This document shows positions 17,546 to 25,225 of a stretch of 64,000 bases of DNA, piece by piece. Each line of letters opens with the position of its first letter. Position 1 is the stretch's first letter. The position numbers were made by a program, and so were the translations under genes. This DNA comes from Hoeflea sp038900095 (GTDB lineage: Bacteria > Pseudomonadota > Alphaproteobacteria > Rhizobiales > Rhizobiaceae): positions 189,645 to 253,644 of the forward strand of contig NZ_JBBMQQ010000006.1 of NCBI RefSeq assembly GCF_038900095.1, written 5' to 3'. Below the pieces are notes generated by a model that did no database searches, was not told the DNA's origin, and saw nothing but the letters and a program-made list of their open reading frames with translations.

Positions 17546-18988
17546 TTACTCGAGACCGTAGGGCACCGTCCTGCGGGTATTGGGATCGACCACCAGGCGG
17601 CGCTTGAGCGGCGGCACCGCGCGCTGATGGCAGTTGCGGCGTTCACAGATCCGACAAGACACACCGATCGGCTCGAAGGCCTCGGCGCGGGCAACATCCA
17701 GGTCATCGGCATAGACCAGTTCACCGGCATGGGCGACTTCGCAACCGAGCGCCAGCGCATAGGACTGCACCGGATCGCGCCAGCCGCCCGACGGTTTGGA
17801 AACAGCGGTGGCAAGACAGAGATAGCGCACGCCGTCCGGCGTTTCGGCCAGTTGCCTTATGATCCGGTTCGGGGTCTCGAAGGCCGAGTGGGCGTTCCAC
17901 AATGGACAGGCCGAACCGAAACGGGCGAACTGCAGCTTGGTGGCCGAGTGGCGCTTGGTGATATTGCCGGCCTTGTCGACGCGGGCGAAAAAGAACGGCA
18001 CACCCTTCTGGCCCGGCCGCTGCAGGGTCGACAGCCGGTGCGCCACCTGCTCGAGGCTGGTCGAGAAGCGGTCGGCCAGAAGCACCAGATCATGGCGCAG
18101 TTCACGCGCTGCGGCAGAGAAAGCCCCGTAGGGCAGAATCGCAGCGCCGGCGAAATAATTGGCAAGGCCGATGCGGCAGATACCGGCTGCGTCGGCGGAG
18201 CGGAAGCGCGCCTCCTCGATGATCCGGGTCATCGCCGCATCATGCTCGATCAGCGCGATCTGGCAGGCAATCTGGAAAGCTTGCGTCGAGGCGGGCGTGC
18301 GCGGATTGAGCCAGAGCACGCGGGAGACCGGATCGAAACGGCGCAGGCCGCCGCGATCGCTATCGCCCTGCCCTGATCCCGGCTCACCGCCATCGCCAAT
18401 CGCCACGCGCACCCGGTGGCGGCGTTCGATGTGGTCGGCCAGCGCCTTCAAGCTGACGCCGCGGCTTTTCGCCAGATCCCTGCTCAGCGCCTCGCCGGCG
18501 AGATCGAGCTCGTGGATGTAGTTGTCGACATAATGGAAGAAATCGCGGACCTCTTCATAAGGCGTCGGCTCGTTCAGGGCGCCTGAGCGTTCGAGCGTCT
18601 CGTCAAGCTCGGCCAGCTGGTCGCCGGAGCGGCGCATGGCCTGGTGCAGCGACAGGAAGGCGCGGGCGAAGGATGGCGCGTTCTGCACCACCAGCTTGAC
18701 GTCGGTCAGCGACGGCTGGGCGCCCCCCGAGACCGGATCGGCCAGCGCTTCGGCGACATCGGCGAGCAGCCGGTCGGTGTCCTGATCCGACAGCGTTGTG
18801 ATGTCGACCGAGAAGGCTTCGGCCAGCGCCAGCAGCACCGAGGCACTGACATGGCGCTGGTTGTTCTCGATCTGGTTGAGATAGCTGGTCGAAATACCAA
18901 GCTTCTGGGCGAAGCCGGCCTGGGTCAGGCCGTGCTCGCCACGGATGGCGCGGATCTTGCCGCCGACGAAGAGTTTGCGTGTTCGCAT
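17546..18988 (-). CDS. pccR: ScfR-family transcriptional regulator, PccR-like
   Basis: Regulator of about 480 aa: an XRE helix-turn-helix at residues ~8-62 (RAIRGEHGLTQAGFAQKLG, STSYLNQIENNQRH), an IrrE/DUF955-like middle, and a C-terminal DUF2083-type region ending in the cysteine cluster CRICERRNCHQR. This is the short-chain fatty acyl-CoA regulator (ScfR) architecture; PccR of Rhodobacter sphaeroides controls propionyl-CoA carboxylase. It is divergent from bioY-pccB, as expected. The frame opens with TTG at 19000, but ATG 18988 starts the conserved MRTRKLF. Neither has a good ribosome site, and the candidate operators overlap this end, which suggests autoregulation. Confidence 0.85.
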   Translation of the reverse strand: MRTRKLFVGGKIRAIRGEHGLTQAGFAQKLGISTSYLNQIENNQRHVSASVLLALAEAFSVDITTLSDQDTDRLLADVAEALADPVSGGAQPSLTDVKLVVQNAPSFARAFLSLHQAMRRSGDQLAELDETLERSGALNEPTPYEEVRDFFHYVDNYIHELDLAGEALSRDLAKSRGVSLKALADHIERRHRVRVAIGDGGEPGSGQGDSDRGGLRRFDPVSRVLWLNPRTPASTQAFQIACQIALIEHDAAMTRIIEEARFRSADAAGICRIGLANYFAGAAILPYGAFSAAARELRHDLVLLADRFSTSLEQVAHRLSTLQRPGQKGVPFFFARVDKAGNITKRHSATKLQFARFGSACPLWNAHSAFETPNRIIRQLAETPDGVRYLCLATAVSKPSGGWRDPVQSYALALGCEVAHAGELVYADDLDVARAEAFEPIGVSCRICERRNCHQRAVPPLKRRLVVDPNTRRTVPYGLE

Positions 18989-18994
18989 GAATGT

Positions 18995-19037
18995 TCGCAA
19001 TTTTGCAAATATGCAGTTGCAAACATTGCTAGTGCAA
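18995..19037. promoter_or_regulatory. Cluster of TTGCAA-type sites between pccR and bioY-pccB
   Basis: The divergent gap holds TTCGCAA (18994-19000), TTTGCAAA (19002-19009), GTTGCAAA (19016-19023) and the dyad TTGC-TAGT-GCAA (19026-19037). From memory, the published PccR site is built from two TTTGCAAA elements, so this is a likely PccR-binding region. Spacing here (14 bp centre to centre) is not exactly the spacing I recall. Confidence 0.65.
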
Positions 19038-19122
19038 CATGCTTACCTTTTCAACCCTGTTGCGGAAGCTCCATTCGCGCTACCACCGGTCAATCAATTC
19101 CCGGTTTCATGGAGTGCCCGCC

Positions 19123-19701
19123 TTGACCCTTTATGCCGCCCTGACCGCTTCCCGGCCCGAAAAGCTGGCCATTGCCACGCTAGTCACCATTGCCGGATCG
19201 ATCCTGCTGACGCTGTCGGCCAGGATCTCCATTCCGTTCTACCCGGTGCCGCTGACCATGACGACCTTCGTGGTTATCGGGCTTGGCCTTGCGCTGGGTC
19301 CCCGGCTCGGCACTGCCGCGGTGGCGCTGTACCTGGTTCATGGCGCACTGGGCCTGCCGGTGTTTGCCGGTACGCCTGAGAAGGGCATCGGGTTTGCCTA
19401 CATGATGGGACCGACCGGCGGCTACCTGCTCGGCTATCTGCTGGCAGCTTTCGTGGCAGGCACATTGGCTGAACGCGGCATGGACCGCTCACCGCTGACC
19501 GCGTTCGTTGCAGCACTCATCGCCAGCGCCGTCATCTACGTGCCCGGCGTCCTGTGGCTCGGGGCACTGTTTGGCTGGGATCAGCCGATCCTGGCCTGGG
19601 GGCTGACGCCTTTCATTCTGGGGGATGCGACCAAAGCAGCCTTGGCAGCGATCGTATTTCCGGCAACATGGGCGATGATTGCCAAAAAGGGAGGCCTGTG
19701 A
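19123..19701 (+). CDS. bioY: Biotin transporter BioY
   Basis: S-component of the biotin ECF transporter, 192 aa, about six hydrophobic segments. The signatures LSARISIPFYPVPLTMTT, LVHGALGLPVFAG and MMGPTGGYLLGYLLAAF are present. A longer frame opens at ATG 19039, but TTG 19123 has GGAG eight bases upstream and gives the usual BioY length. Its stop overlaps the pccB start (TGATG), so biotin uptake and a biotin-dependent carboxylase are co-expressed. No BioM/BioN (ATPase/T component) gene is nearby; BioY can work alone or with a shared module. Confidence 0.92.
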   Translation: MTLYAALTASRPEKLAIATLVTIAGSILLTLSARISIPFYPVPLTMTTFVVIGLGLALGPRLGTAAVALYLVHGALGLPVFAGTPEKGIGFAYMMGPTGGYLLGYLLAAFVAGTLAERGMDRSPLTAFVAALIASAVIYVPGVLWLGALFGWDQPILAWGLTPFILGDATKAALAAIVFPATWAMIAKKGGL

Positions 19702-21233
19702 TGCGCGATATTATCGAAGAGGTTGAACACAAGCGCGAACAGGCGCGGCTCGGCGGCGGCCAGCACCGGATCGATGCGCAGCATGCCAAGGGCAAGCTGA
19801 CGGCGCGCGAGCGGCTGGAAGTGCTGCTCGACGAAGGCTCGTTCGAAGAATACGACATGTACAAGACCCACCGCTGCACCGATTTCGGCATGGAAGCCCA
19901 GGTGTTTCCCGGCGACGGCGTGATCACCGGCTGGGGCACCATCAATGGCCGCCCGGTCTACGTCTTCTCCCAGGACTTCACCGTTTTCGGCGGTTCGCTG
20001 TCGGAGACGCACGCGGAGAAGATCTGCAAGGTGATGGATCTGGCAGTACAGAACGGTGCCCCGCTGATCGGGCTGAATGATTCCGGCGGCGCCCGCATCC
20101 AGGAGGGCGTGGCCTCGCTCGGCGGCTATGCCGAAGTGTTCTGGCGCAACGTGCAGGCCTCGGGCGTGATCCCGCAGATCTCGGTGATCATGGGACCGTG
20201 CGCGGGCGGCGCGGTCTACTCGCCGGCGATGACCGACTTCATCTTCATGGTGAAAGACACGAGCTACATGTTTGTCACTGGCCCGGACGTGGTCAAAACC
20301 GTGACCAACGAGATCGTGACGGCGGAAGAACTCGGCGGCGCCTCGACCCACACCAAGAAATCCTCCGTCGCCGACGGCGCTTACGACAATGATGTCGAGG
20401 CCCTGATCGAAATTCGCCGCATGTTCGATTTCCTGCCGCTGTCGAGCCGCGAGACCCCGCCGGTGATCCCCACCGCTGATGCTCCGGACCGGATCGAGAA
20501 TGCGCTCGACACGCTGATCCCGGACAATCCGAACAAGCCCTACGACATGCGCGAAGTCATCGCCCGGGTCGGCGACGAGGGCGACTTCTTCGAGATCCAG
20601 GGCAATCACGCCAAGAACATTCTCTGCGGCTTCATCCGCCTGAACGGCTCGACCGTCGGCGTTGTCGCCAACCAGCCGATGGTGCTGGCCGGCTGCCTCG
20701 ATATCGACTCATCGAAGAAGGCCGCGCGGTTCGTGCGCTTCTGCGACGCCTTCAACATTCCGATCCTGACGCTGGTCGACGTGCCGGGCTTCCTGCCGGG
20801 TGTCAGCCAGGAATACAACGGCATCATCAAGCACGGCGCCAAGCTGTTGTTTGCCTATGCCGAAGCCACCGTTCCGAAGGTGACGGTGATCACCCGGAAG
20901 GCCTATGGCGGCGCCTACGACGTGATGGCGTCGAAACACATCCGCGCCGATGTCAATTATGCCTGGCCGACGGCGCAGATCGCGGTGATGGGCGCCAAGG
21001 GCGCGACCGAGATCCTCTACCGCTCCGAACTTGGCGATCCGGACAAGATCGCACAGCGCACCGCCGATTACGAAGACCGCTTCGCCAACCCGTTCGTCGC
21101 TGCCCAGCGCGGCTTCATCGACGAGGTGATCATGCCGCATTCAACCCGGCGGCGCGTGGTGCGGGCGTTCGAGATGCTGAAGACCAAGAAAGTGACCCAG
21201 CCCTTGCGCAAGCACGACAACATTCCGTTGTGA
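19701..21233 (+). CDS. pccB: Propionyl-CoA carboxylase beta subunit
   Basis: Carboxyltransferase subunit of 510 aa that moves CO2 from carboxybiotin to propionyl-CoA, giving methylmalonyl-CoA. The crotonase-like halves show GGSLSETHAEKI, NDSGGARIQEGVASLGGYAEVF and PCAGGAVYSPA in the N-half and VDVPGFLPGVSQEY and ARKAYGGAYDVMASKH-type sequence in the C-half. Length fits PccB. ATG 19701 overlaps the bioY stop and has GGGAGG upstream. The alpha subunit is encoded 2 kb downstream, after three unrelated genes on the same strand. Confidence 0.95.
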   Translation: MRDIIEEVEHKREQARLGGGQHRIDAQHAKGKLTARERLEVLLDEGSFEEYDMYKTHRCTDFGMEAQVFPGDGVITGWGTINGRPVYVFSQDFTVFGGSLSETHAEKICKVMDLAVQNGAPLIGLNDSGGARIQEGVASLGGYAEVFWRNVQASGVIPQISVIMGPCAGGAVYSPAMTDFIFMVKDTSYMFVTGPDVVKTVTNEIVTAEELGGASTHTKKSSVADGAYDNDVEALIEIRRMFDFLPLSSRETPPVIPTADAPDRIENALDTLIPDNPNKPYDMREVIARVGDEGDFFEIQGNHAKNILCGFIRLNGSTVGVVANQPMVLAGCLDIDSSKKAARFVRFCDAFNIPILTLVDVPGFLPGVSQEYNGIIKHGAKLLFAYAEATVPKVTVITRKAYGGAYDVMASKHIRADVNYAWPTAQIAVMGAKGATEILYRSELGDPDKIAQRTADYEDRFANPFVAAQRGFIDEVIMPHSTRRRVVRAFEMLKTKKVTQPLRKHDNIPL

Positions 21234-21261
21234 GCCGTTCCGTCACCCAAAGGACCACACC

Positions 21262-21657
21262 ATGAAGATTACACGCGCGGGCGCGACGCCTTCAGCCAAA
21301 GGGCCGGAAGATTATTTCTCCGGCACGGTGCGGCTTGACAAGCTGTTTGCGGCCGAGGAACCCGGGCGGGTTCAGGGCGCGTCGGTGACGTTCGAGCCGG
21401 GCGCGCGGACCGCATGGCACACGCATCCGCTGGGGCAGACCATCATCGTTACCTCCGGCGTTGGCCGGGCACAGCGCGTGGGTGGGCCGGTGGAGGAAAT
21501 CCGGCCAGGTGATGTGGTCTGGTTCGCAGCAGATGAGAAGCACTGGCATGGGGCTTCACCTGAGGTGGCGATGACGCATATTGCCATTCAGGAAGCGCTT
21601 GATGGCGTGGCGGTGGACTGGCTCGAGAAGGTGGAAGATGCCGATTATCTTGGCTGA
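21262..21657 (+). CDS. Single-domain cupin protein
   Basis: Small cupin (131 aa) of the quercetinase-like/carboxymuconolactone-associated type. Motif 1 appears as RTAWHTHPLGQTIIVTSGVG with the metal histidines near residues 53-55, and motif 2 as GDVVWFAADEKHWHGASP with a further histidine near 94-96. It probably binds one metal ion. No substrate can be assigned. It lies 28 bp after pccB with AAAGGA before its ATG, so it is likely in the pcc transcript, but its link to propionyl-CoA metabolism is not obvious. Confidence 0.8.
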   Translation: MKITRAGATPSAKGPEDYFSGTVRLDKLFAAEEPGRVQGASVTFEPGARTAWHTHPLGQTIIVTSGVGRAQRVGGPVEEIRPGDVVWFAADEKHWHGASPEVAMTHIAIQEALDGVAVDWLEKVEDADYLG

Positions 21658-21782
21658 AGCAACAGATGGCGCGCACTCACGTCATTTTGACCGGATGTCC
21701 GGGACGGGGAGCGGCTGCAATTGTCCGACTTTCGGCCTATATGCTGCGGTGAGACATTTCTCGCCAACAAGGACCAGATTTA

Positions 21783-22703
21783 ATGACTGATGACACCACA
21801 TTCCCGCCCGAGAAGAATTTTCCCGCCGGCTATCAGCCTGCCAAGGTGTGGGAATGGAAGAAGGGCAATGGCGGCCGTTTCGCCAATATCAACCGGCCTG
21901 TCTCCGGCCCGACCCATGACAAGGAACTGCCGGTCGGCAAGCATCCGCTGCAGCTTTACTCGCTGGCGACACCGAACGGCGTCAAGGTGACCGTGATGCT
22001 CGAGGAACTGCTGGCGGCCGGTCATTCCGGCGCGGAGTATGACGCTTGGCTGATCAATATCGGCGAAGGCGACCAGTTCGGATCGGGCTTTGTCGAGATC
22101 AATCCGAACTCGAAGATCCCGGCAATGGTCGACCATTCGACACCGAAGCCGACGCGGCTGTTCGAAAGCGGCTCGATCCTGCTCTATCTGGCCGAGAAAT
22201 TCGGCGCATTCCTGCCCAAGGAGCACCATGCGCGCACCGAAGCGCTGAACTGGCTGTTCTGGCAGATGGGTTCCGGCCCGTTCCTCGGCGGCGGTTTCGG
22301 GCATTTCTATGCCTATGCGCCGATGAAGATCGAATATGCCATCGACCGCTTCGCCATGGAGGTCAAGCGCCAGCTGGACGTGCTCGACAAGCGCCTGGCC
22401 GACAATGAATTCATGGCCGGCGACGAGTACTCGATTGCCGACATGGCGATCTGGCCCTGGTACGGCACGCTGATGCAGGGCAACGTCTACAACGACGCAG
22501 CGACCTATCTCGACACCGCGAGTTACACCAACCTGAAGCGCTGGACCGACCAGATCGCCGCTCGCCCCGCTGTCAAGCGTGGCCGCATGGTCAACCGCGC
22601 CTTCGGCGAACCGTCCGAGCAGCTGCGCGAGCGTCATGACGCCAGCGACTTCGAGCTCAGGACCCAGGACAAGCTCGACGCACAGAACGAAAGCAAGGAC
22701 TGA
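21783..22703 (+). CDS. yghU: Glutathione-dependent disulfide-bond oxidoreductase (YghU-like)
   Basis: Nu-class glutathione transferase-like protein of 306 aa. The N-terminal extension FPPEKNFPAGYQPAKVWEW is diagnostic of YghU/Ure2-like enzymes. The thioredoxin-like domain holds LYSLATPNGVKVTVMLEE with the conserved Thr/Asn, NPNSKIPAMVD with the cis-proline, and ESGSILLYLAEK for glutathione binding. YghU reduces disulfides such as 2-hydroxyethyl disulfide and binds two glutathiones. Its stop overlaps the next gene (TGATG). It interrupts the pccB-pccA spacing. Confidence 0.9.
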   Translation: MTDDTTFPPEKNFPAGYQPAKVWEWKKGNGGRFANINRPVSGPTHDKELPVGKHPLQLYSLATPNGVKVTVMLEELLAAGHSGAEYDAWLINIGEGDQFGSGFVEINPNSKIPAMVDHSTPKPTRLFESGSILLYLAEKFGAFLPKEHHARTEALNWLFWQMGSGPFLGGGFGHFYAYAPMKIEYAIDRFAMEVKRQLDVLDKRLADNEFMAGDEYSIADMAIWPWYGTLMQGNVYNDAATYLDTASYTNLKRWTDQIAARPAVKRGRMVNRAFGEPSEQLRERHDASDFELRTQDKLDAQNESKD

Positions 22704-23080
22704 TGGCAAAACTGCCTGAAATGACCAAGCACCGCGGAATCCCGTCCGGCCTGCCCGGCACGGGGTTCCAGTTCACCATCCGCCGCGCGAATCCGCGCGG
22801 CGTGACGGCGATCATCAACCGCCGCCGGATGGCGGACAGGACACCAACGGAAAAGCTCGCCGACGCGGCATTCCTGCATGCATTGTGGCACCGGTTCGGC
22901 GACGAGCCGTTCGAGCGCGGCAATCTCGATGCGGGGCGGATCAGCTGGCTGTTCGGACGCGAAATCGTGCCGGCGGAAGAGCCTTTTGACACGCAGTCCT
23001 ACCAGGCGTTGCTCAGGATTGACGAGCGCGTGGGGCGGGCAAGCTACCCCGCCGCATTCGAGGATGTGCTGGAAGTGTGA
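22703..23080 (+). CDS. Unknown protein, 125 aa
   Basis: I do not recognise this protein. It is soluble and charged, with an N-terminal segment GIPSGLPGTGFQFTIRR and a C-terminal acidic end. No cysteine, membrane segment, signal peptide or nucleotide motif is seen. Its start overlaps the yghU stop, which supports real translation, and its codon use is like its neighbours. A perfect hairpin follows its stop. It may be a short conserved rhizobial protein carried in the pcc region. Overlap with a working gene and a family-typical location are the only evidence. Confidence 0.65.
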   Translation: MAKLPEMTKHRGIPSGLPGTGFQFTIRRANPRGVTAIINRRRMADRTPTEKLADAAFLHALWHRFGDEPFERGNLDAGRISWLFGREIVPAEEPFDTQSYQALLRIDERVGRASYPAAFEDVLEV

Positions 23081-23085
23081 GGATT

Positions 23086-23113
23086 GGCTCTCCCCTTTTG
23101 CGAGGGGAGAGCC
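23086..23113. terminator. Perfect 11-bp hairpin after the 125-aa gene
   Basis: GGCTCTCCCCT and AGGGGAGAGCC pair perfectly around TTTGCG. There is no run of T after it, so it is either a weak terminator, an mRNA 3' stabiliser, or a copy of a dispersed rhizobial palindrome. It separates the yghU group from pccA. Confidence 0.6.
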
Positions 23114-23218
23114 GCCAACAGGCAACCGGACAGCGGATGCCTGCAATACCCCGGGTACGGCCCGGGCGAAACGACTGGAAGCCATGGACCTGAGGTCCGT
23201 CAGTGGGGGTAGAAGTGC

Positions 23219-25225
23219 ATGTTTTCCAAGATCCTGATCGCCAATCGCGGTGAAATTGCCTGCCGGGTCATCAAGTCCGCACGGGCCATGGGCATCAAGA
23301 CCGTGGCCGTCTATTCCGACGCTGACCGCGATGCGGTGCATGTGGCGATGGCCGACGAGGCCGTGCATATCGGCCCGCCGCCTGCCAACCAGTCCTACCT
23401 GATCCCCGAAAAGATCATCGAGGCCTGCAAGCAGACCGGCGCTCAGGCCGTGCATCCGGGTTACGGGTTCCTGTCCGAGCGGGCCTCGTTCTGCGAGGCG
23501 CTGGAGAAGGAAGGCATCGCCTTCATCGGGCCGAAGGTCAAAGCCATCGAGGCGATGGGCGACAAGATCACTTCGAAGAAGATTGCAGCCGAAGCTGGCG
23601 TCTCGACAGTGCCCGGTCATATGGGCCTGATCGATGACGAGGCGCACGCGGCCAAGATCGCCGCCGAGATCGGCTACCCGGTGATGATCAAGGCTTCCGC
23701 CGGCGGCGGTGGCAAGGGCATGCGGATTGCCTGGAACGACGCCGAGGCGCGCGAAGGGTTTTCCCGCTCGAAATCGGAAGCGGCGAGCTCGTTTGGCGAT
23801 GACCGGATCTTCATCGAGAAATTCATCGAGGAACCGCGGCATATCGAGATCCAGCTGATCGGCGACAGCCACGGCAATGTCATCTACCTGGGCGAACGCG
23901 AATGCTCGATCCAACGGCGGAACCAGAAGGTGGTGGAGGAAGCGCCCTCGCCTTTCCTCGACGCTGAAACCCGCAAGGCCATGGGCGAGCAGTCGGTGGC
24001 GCTGGCGAAAGCGGTTGATTACCAGTCGGCCGGCACGGTGGAATTCATCGTCGACAAGAACCGCAAGTTCTACTTCCTCGAGATGAACACACGGCTGCAG
24101 GTCGAACACCCGGTGACGGAGCTGATCACCGGCGTCGACCTGGTCGAACAGATGATCCGCGTTGCTGCCGGCGAAAAGCTCGCTTTCTCACAAGCCGATG
24201 TGAAGCTCACGGGCTGGGCGGTTGAAAGCCGGCTCTATGCCGAAGATCCCTACCGCAACTTCCTGCCCTCGATCGGGCGGCTGACCCGCTACCGGCCGCC
24301 GCAGGAAGGCACCATCGACGGCATCACCATCCGCAACGACACCGGCGTCACCGAAGGTTCGGAGATCTCGATGTTTTACGACCCGATGGTGGCCAAGCTC
24401 TGCACCCATGCGCCGACGCGGATGGAAGCCGTTGACGCCATGTCCGACGCACTGGACCGGTTCGAGGTCGAGGGCATCGGCCACAATTTGCCGTTCCTGT
24501 CCGCGCTGATGCAGCACCCGCGCTGGCGCGAGGGCCGGCTGTCGACCGGCTTCATCGCCGAGGAATATCCCGACGGCTTCGGCCCGGTGCCGCCCAATGA
24601 GGCGACCGTCGAGCGCTTCGCCATCGCCGCGCTGCTGCTCAGCCACATCCAAGGCGAACGCAATGCGCAAATTTCCGGCGCGCGCTTCAGCCAGGCGGAC
24701 AAGCGGGCGCATGAGGACAAGGTGGTGCGGATCGCCGGTCAGGAGATCACCGGGCATATCGACGACACCGATGATGTGTTCATGGTGCGCCTGCCCGGCC
24801 GTGAACCGATGGCGGTTGCGACCGACTGGATGCCGGGGGCCAAGCTGGCAATTTTCGACATCGACGGCGTGACGCACGCAATCAAGGTTGAACCAGCCGA
24901 CGCCGGATGGCGGCTGCGGCAACTGGGCGTCGATGTCCGCGCTCAGGTGTTCAGCCCGCGCGTGGCCGAGCTCGCCCGGTTGATGAAGGAAAAGGTGGCA
25001 CCGGACACCTCCAGCCTGCTGCTCTGCCCGATGCCGGGGCTGATCGTCTCGATTGCGGTCAATGAGGGCGACGAGGTGCAGGAAGGCCAGACGCTGGCGA
25101 TCGTCGAGGCGATGAAGATGGAGAACGTGCTGAAGGCCGAACGCAAGGGCGTGGTCTCGCGCATTCCGGTCAAGGCCGGGGACAGCCTCGCCGTCGACGA
25201 GATCATCATGGAGTTTGCGAAATGA
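23219..25225 (+). CDS. pccA: Propionyl-CoA carboxylase alpha subunit (biotin carboxylase plus biotin carrier)
   Basis: Protein of 668 aa that carboxylates its own biotin and passes CO2 to PccB. Domain order: biotin carboxylase at ~1-445 (ILIANRGEIACRV, ATP-grasp ASAGGGGKGMRI near 165, ERECSIQRRNQKVVEEAPS, EMNTRLQVEHPVTE), a linker/BT-like domain to ~595, and a biotinyl domain with the biotin lysine in EAMKMEN near residue 633. Length fits PccA. The neighbouring mutase and PccB make propionyl-CoA the likely substrate. The stop overlaps the mutase start (ATGA). Confidence 0.95.
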   Translation: MFSKILIANRGEIACRVIKSARAMGIKTVAVYSDADRDAVHVAMADEAVHIGPPPANQSYLIPEKIIEACKQTGAQAVHPGYGFLSERASFCEALEKEGIAFIGPKVKAIEAMGDKITSKKIAAEAGVSTVPGHMGLIDDEAHAAKIAAEIGYPVMIKASAGGGGKGMRIAWNDAEAREGFSRSKSEAASSFGDDRIFIEKFIEEPRHIEIQLIGDSHGNVIYLGERECSIQRRNQKVVEEAPSPFLDAETRKAMGEQSVALAKAVDYQSAGTVEFIVDKNRKFYFLEMNTRLQVEHPVTELITGVDLVEQMIRVAAGEKLAFSQADVKLTGWAVESRLYAEDPYRNFLPSIGRLTRYRPPQEGTIDGITIRNDTGVTEGSEISMFYDPMVAKLCTHAPTRMEAVDAMSDALDRFEVEGIGHNLPFLSALMQHPRWREGRLSTGFIAEEYPDGFGPVPPNEATVERFAIAALLLSHIQGERNAQISGARFSQADKRAHEDKVVRIAGQEITGHIDDTDDVFMVRLPGREPMAVATDWMPGAKLAIFDIDGVTHAIKVEPADAGWRLRQLGVDVRAQVFSPRVAELARLMKEKVAPDTSSLLLCPMPGLIVSIAVNEGDEVQEGQTLAIVEAMKMENVLKAERKGVVSRIPVKAGDSLAVDEIIMEFAK

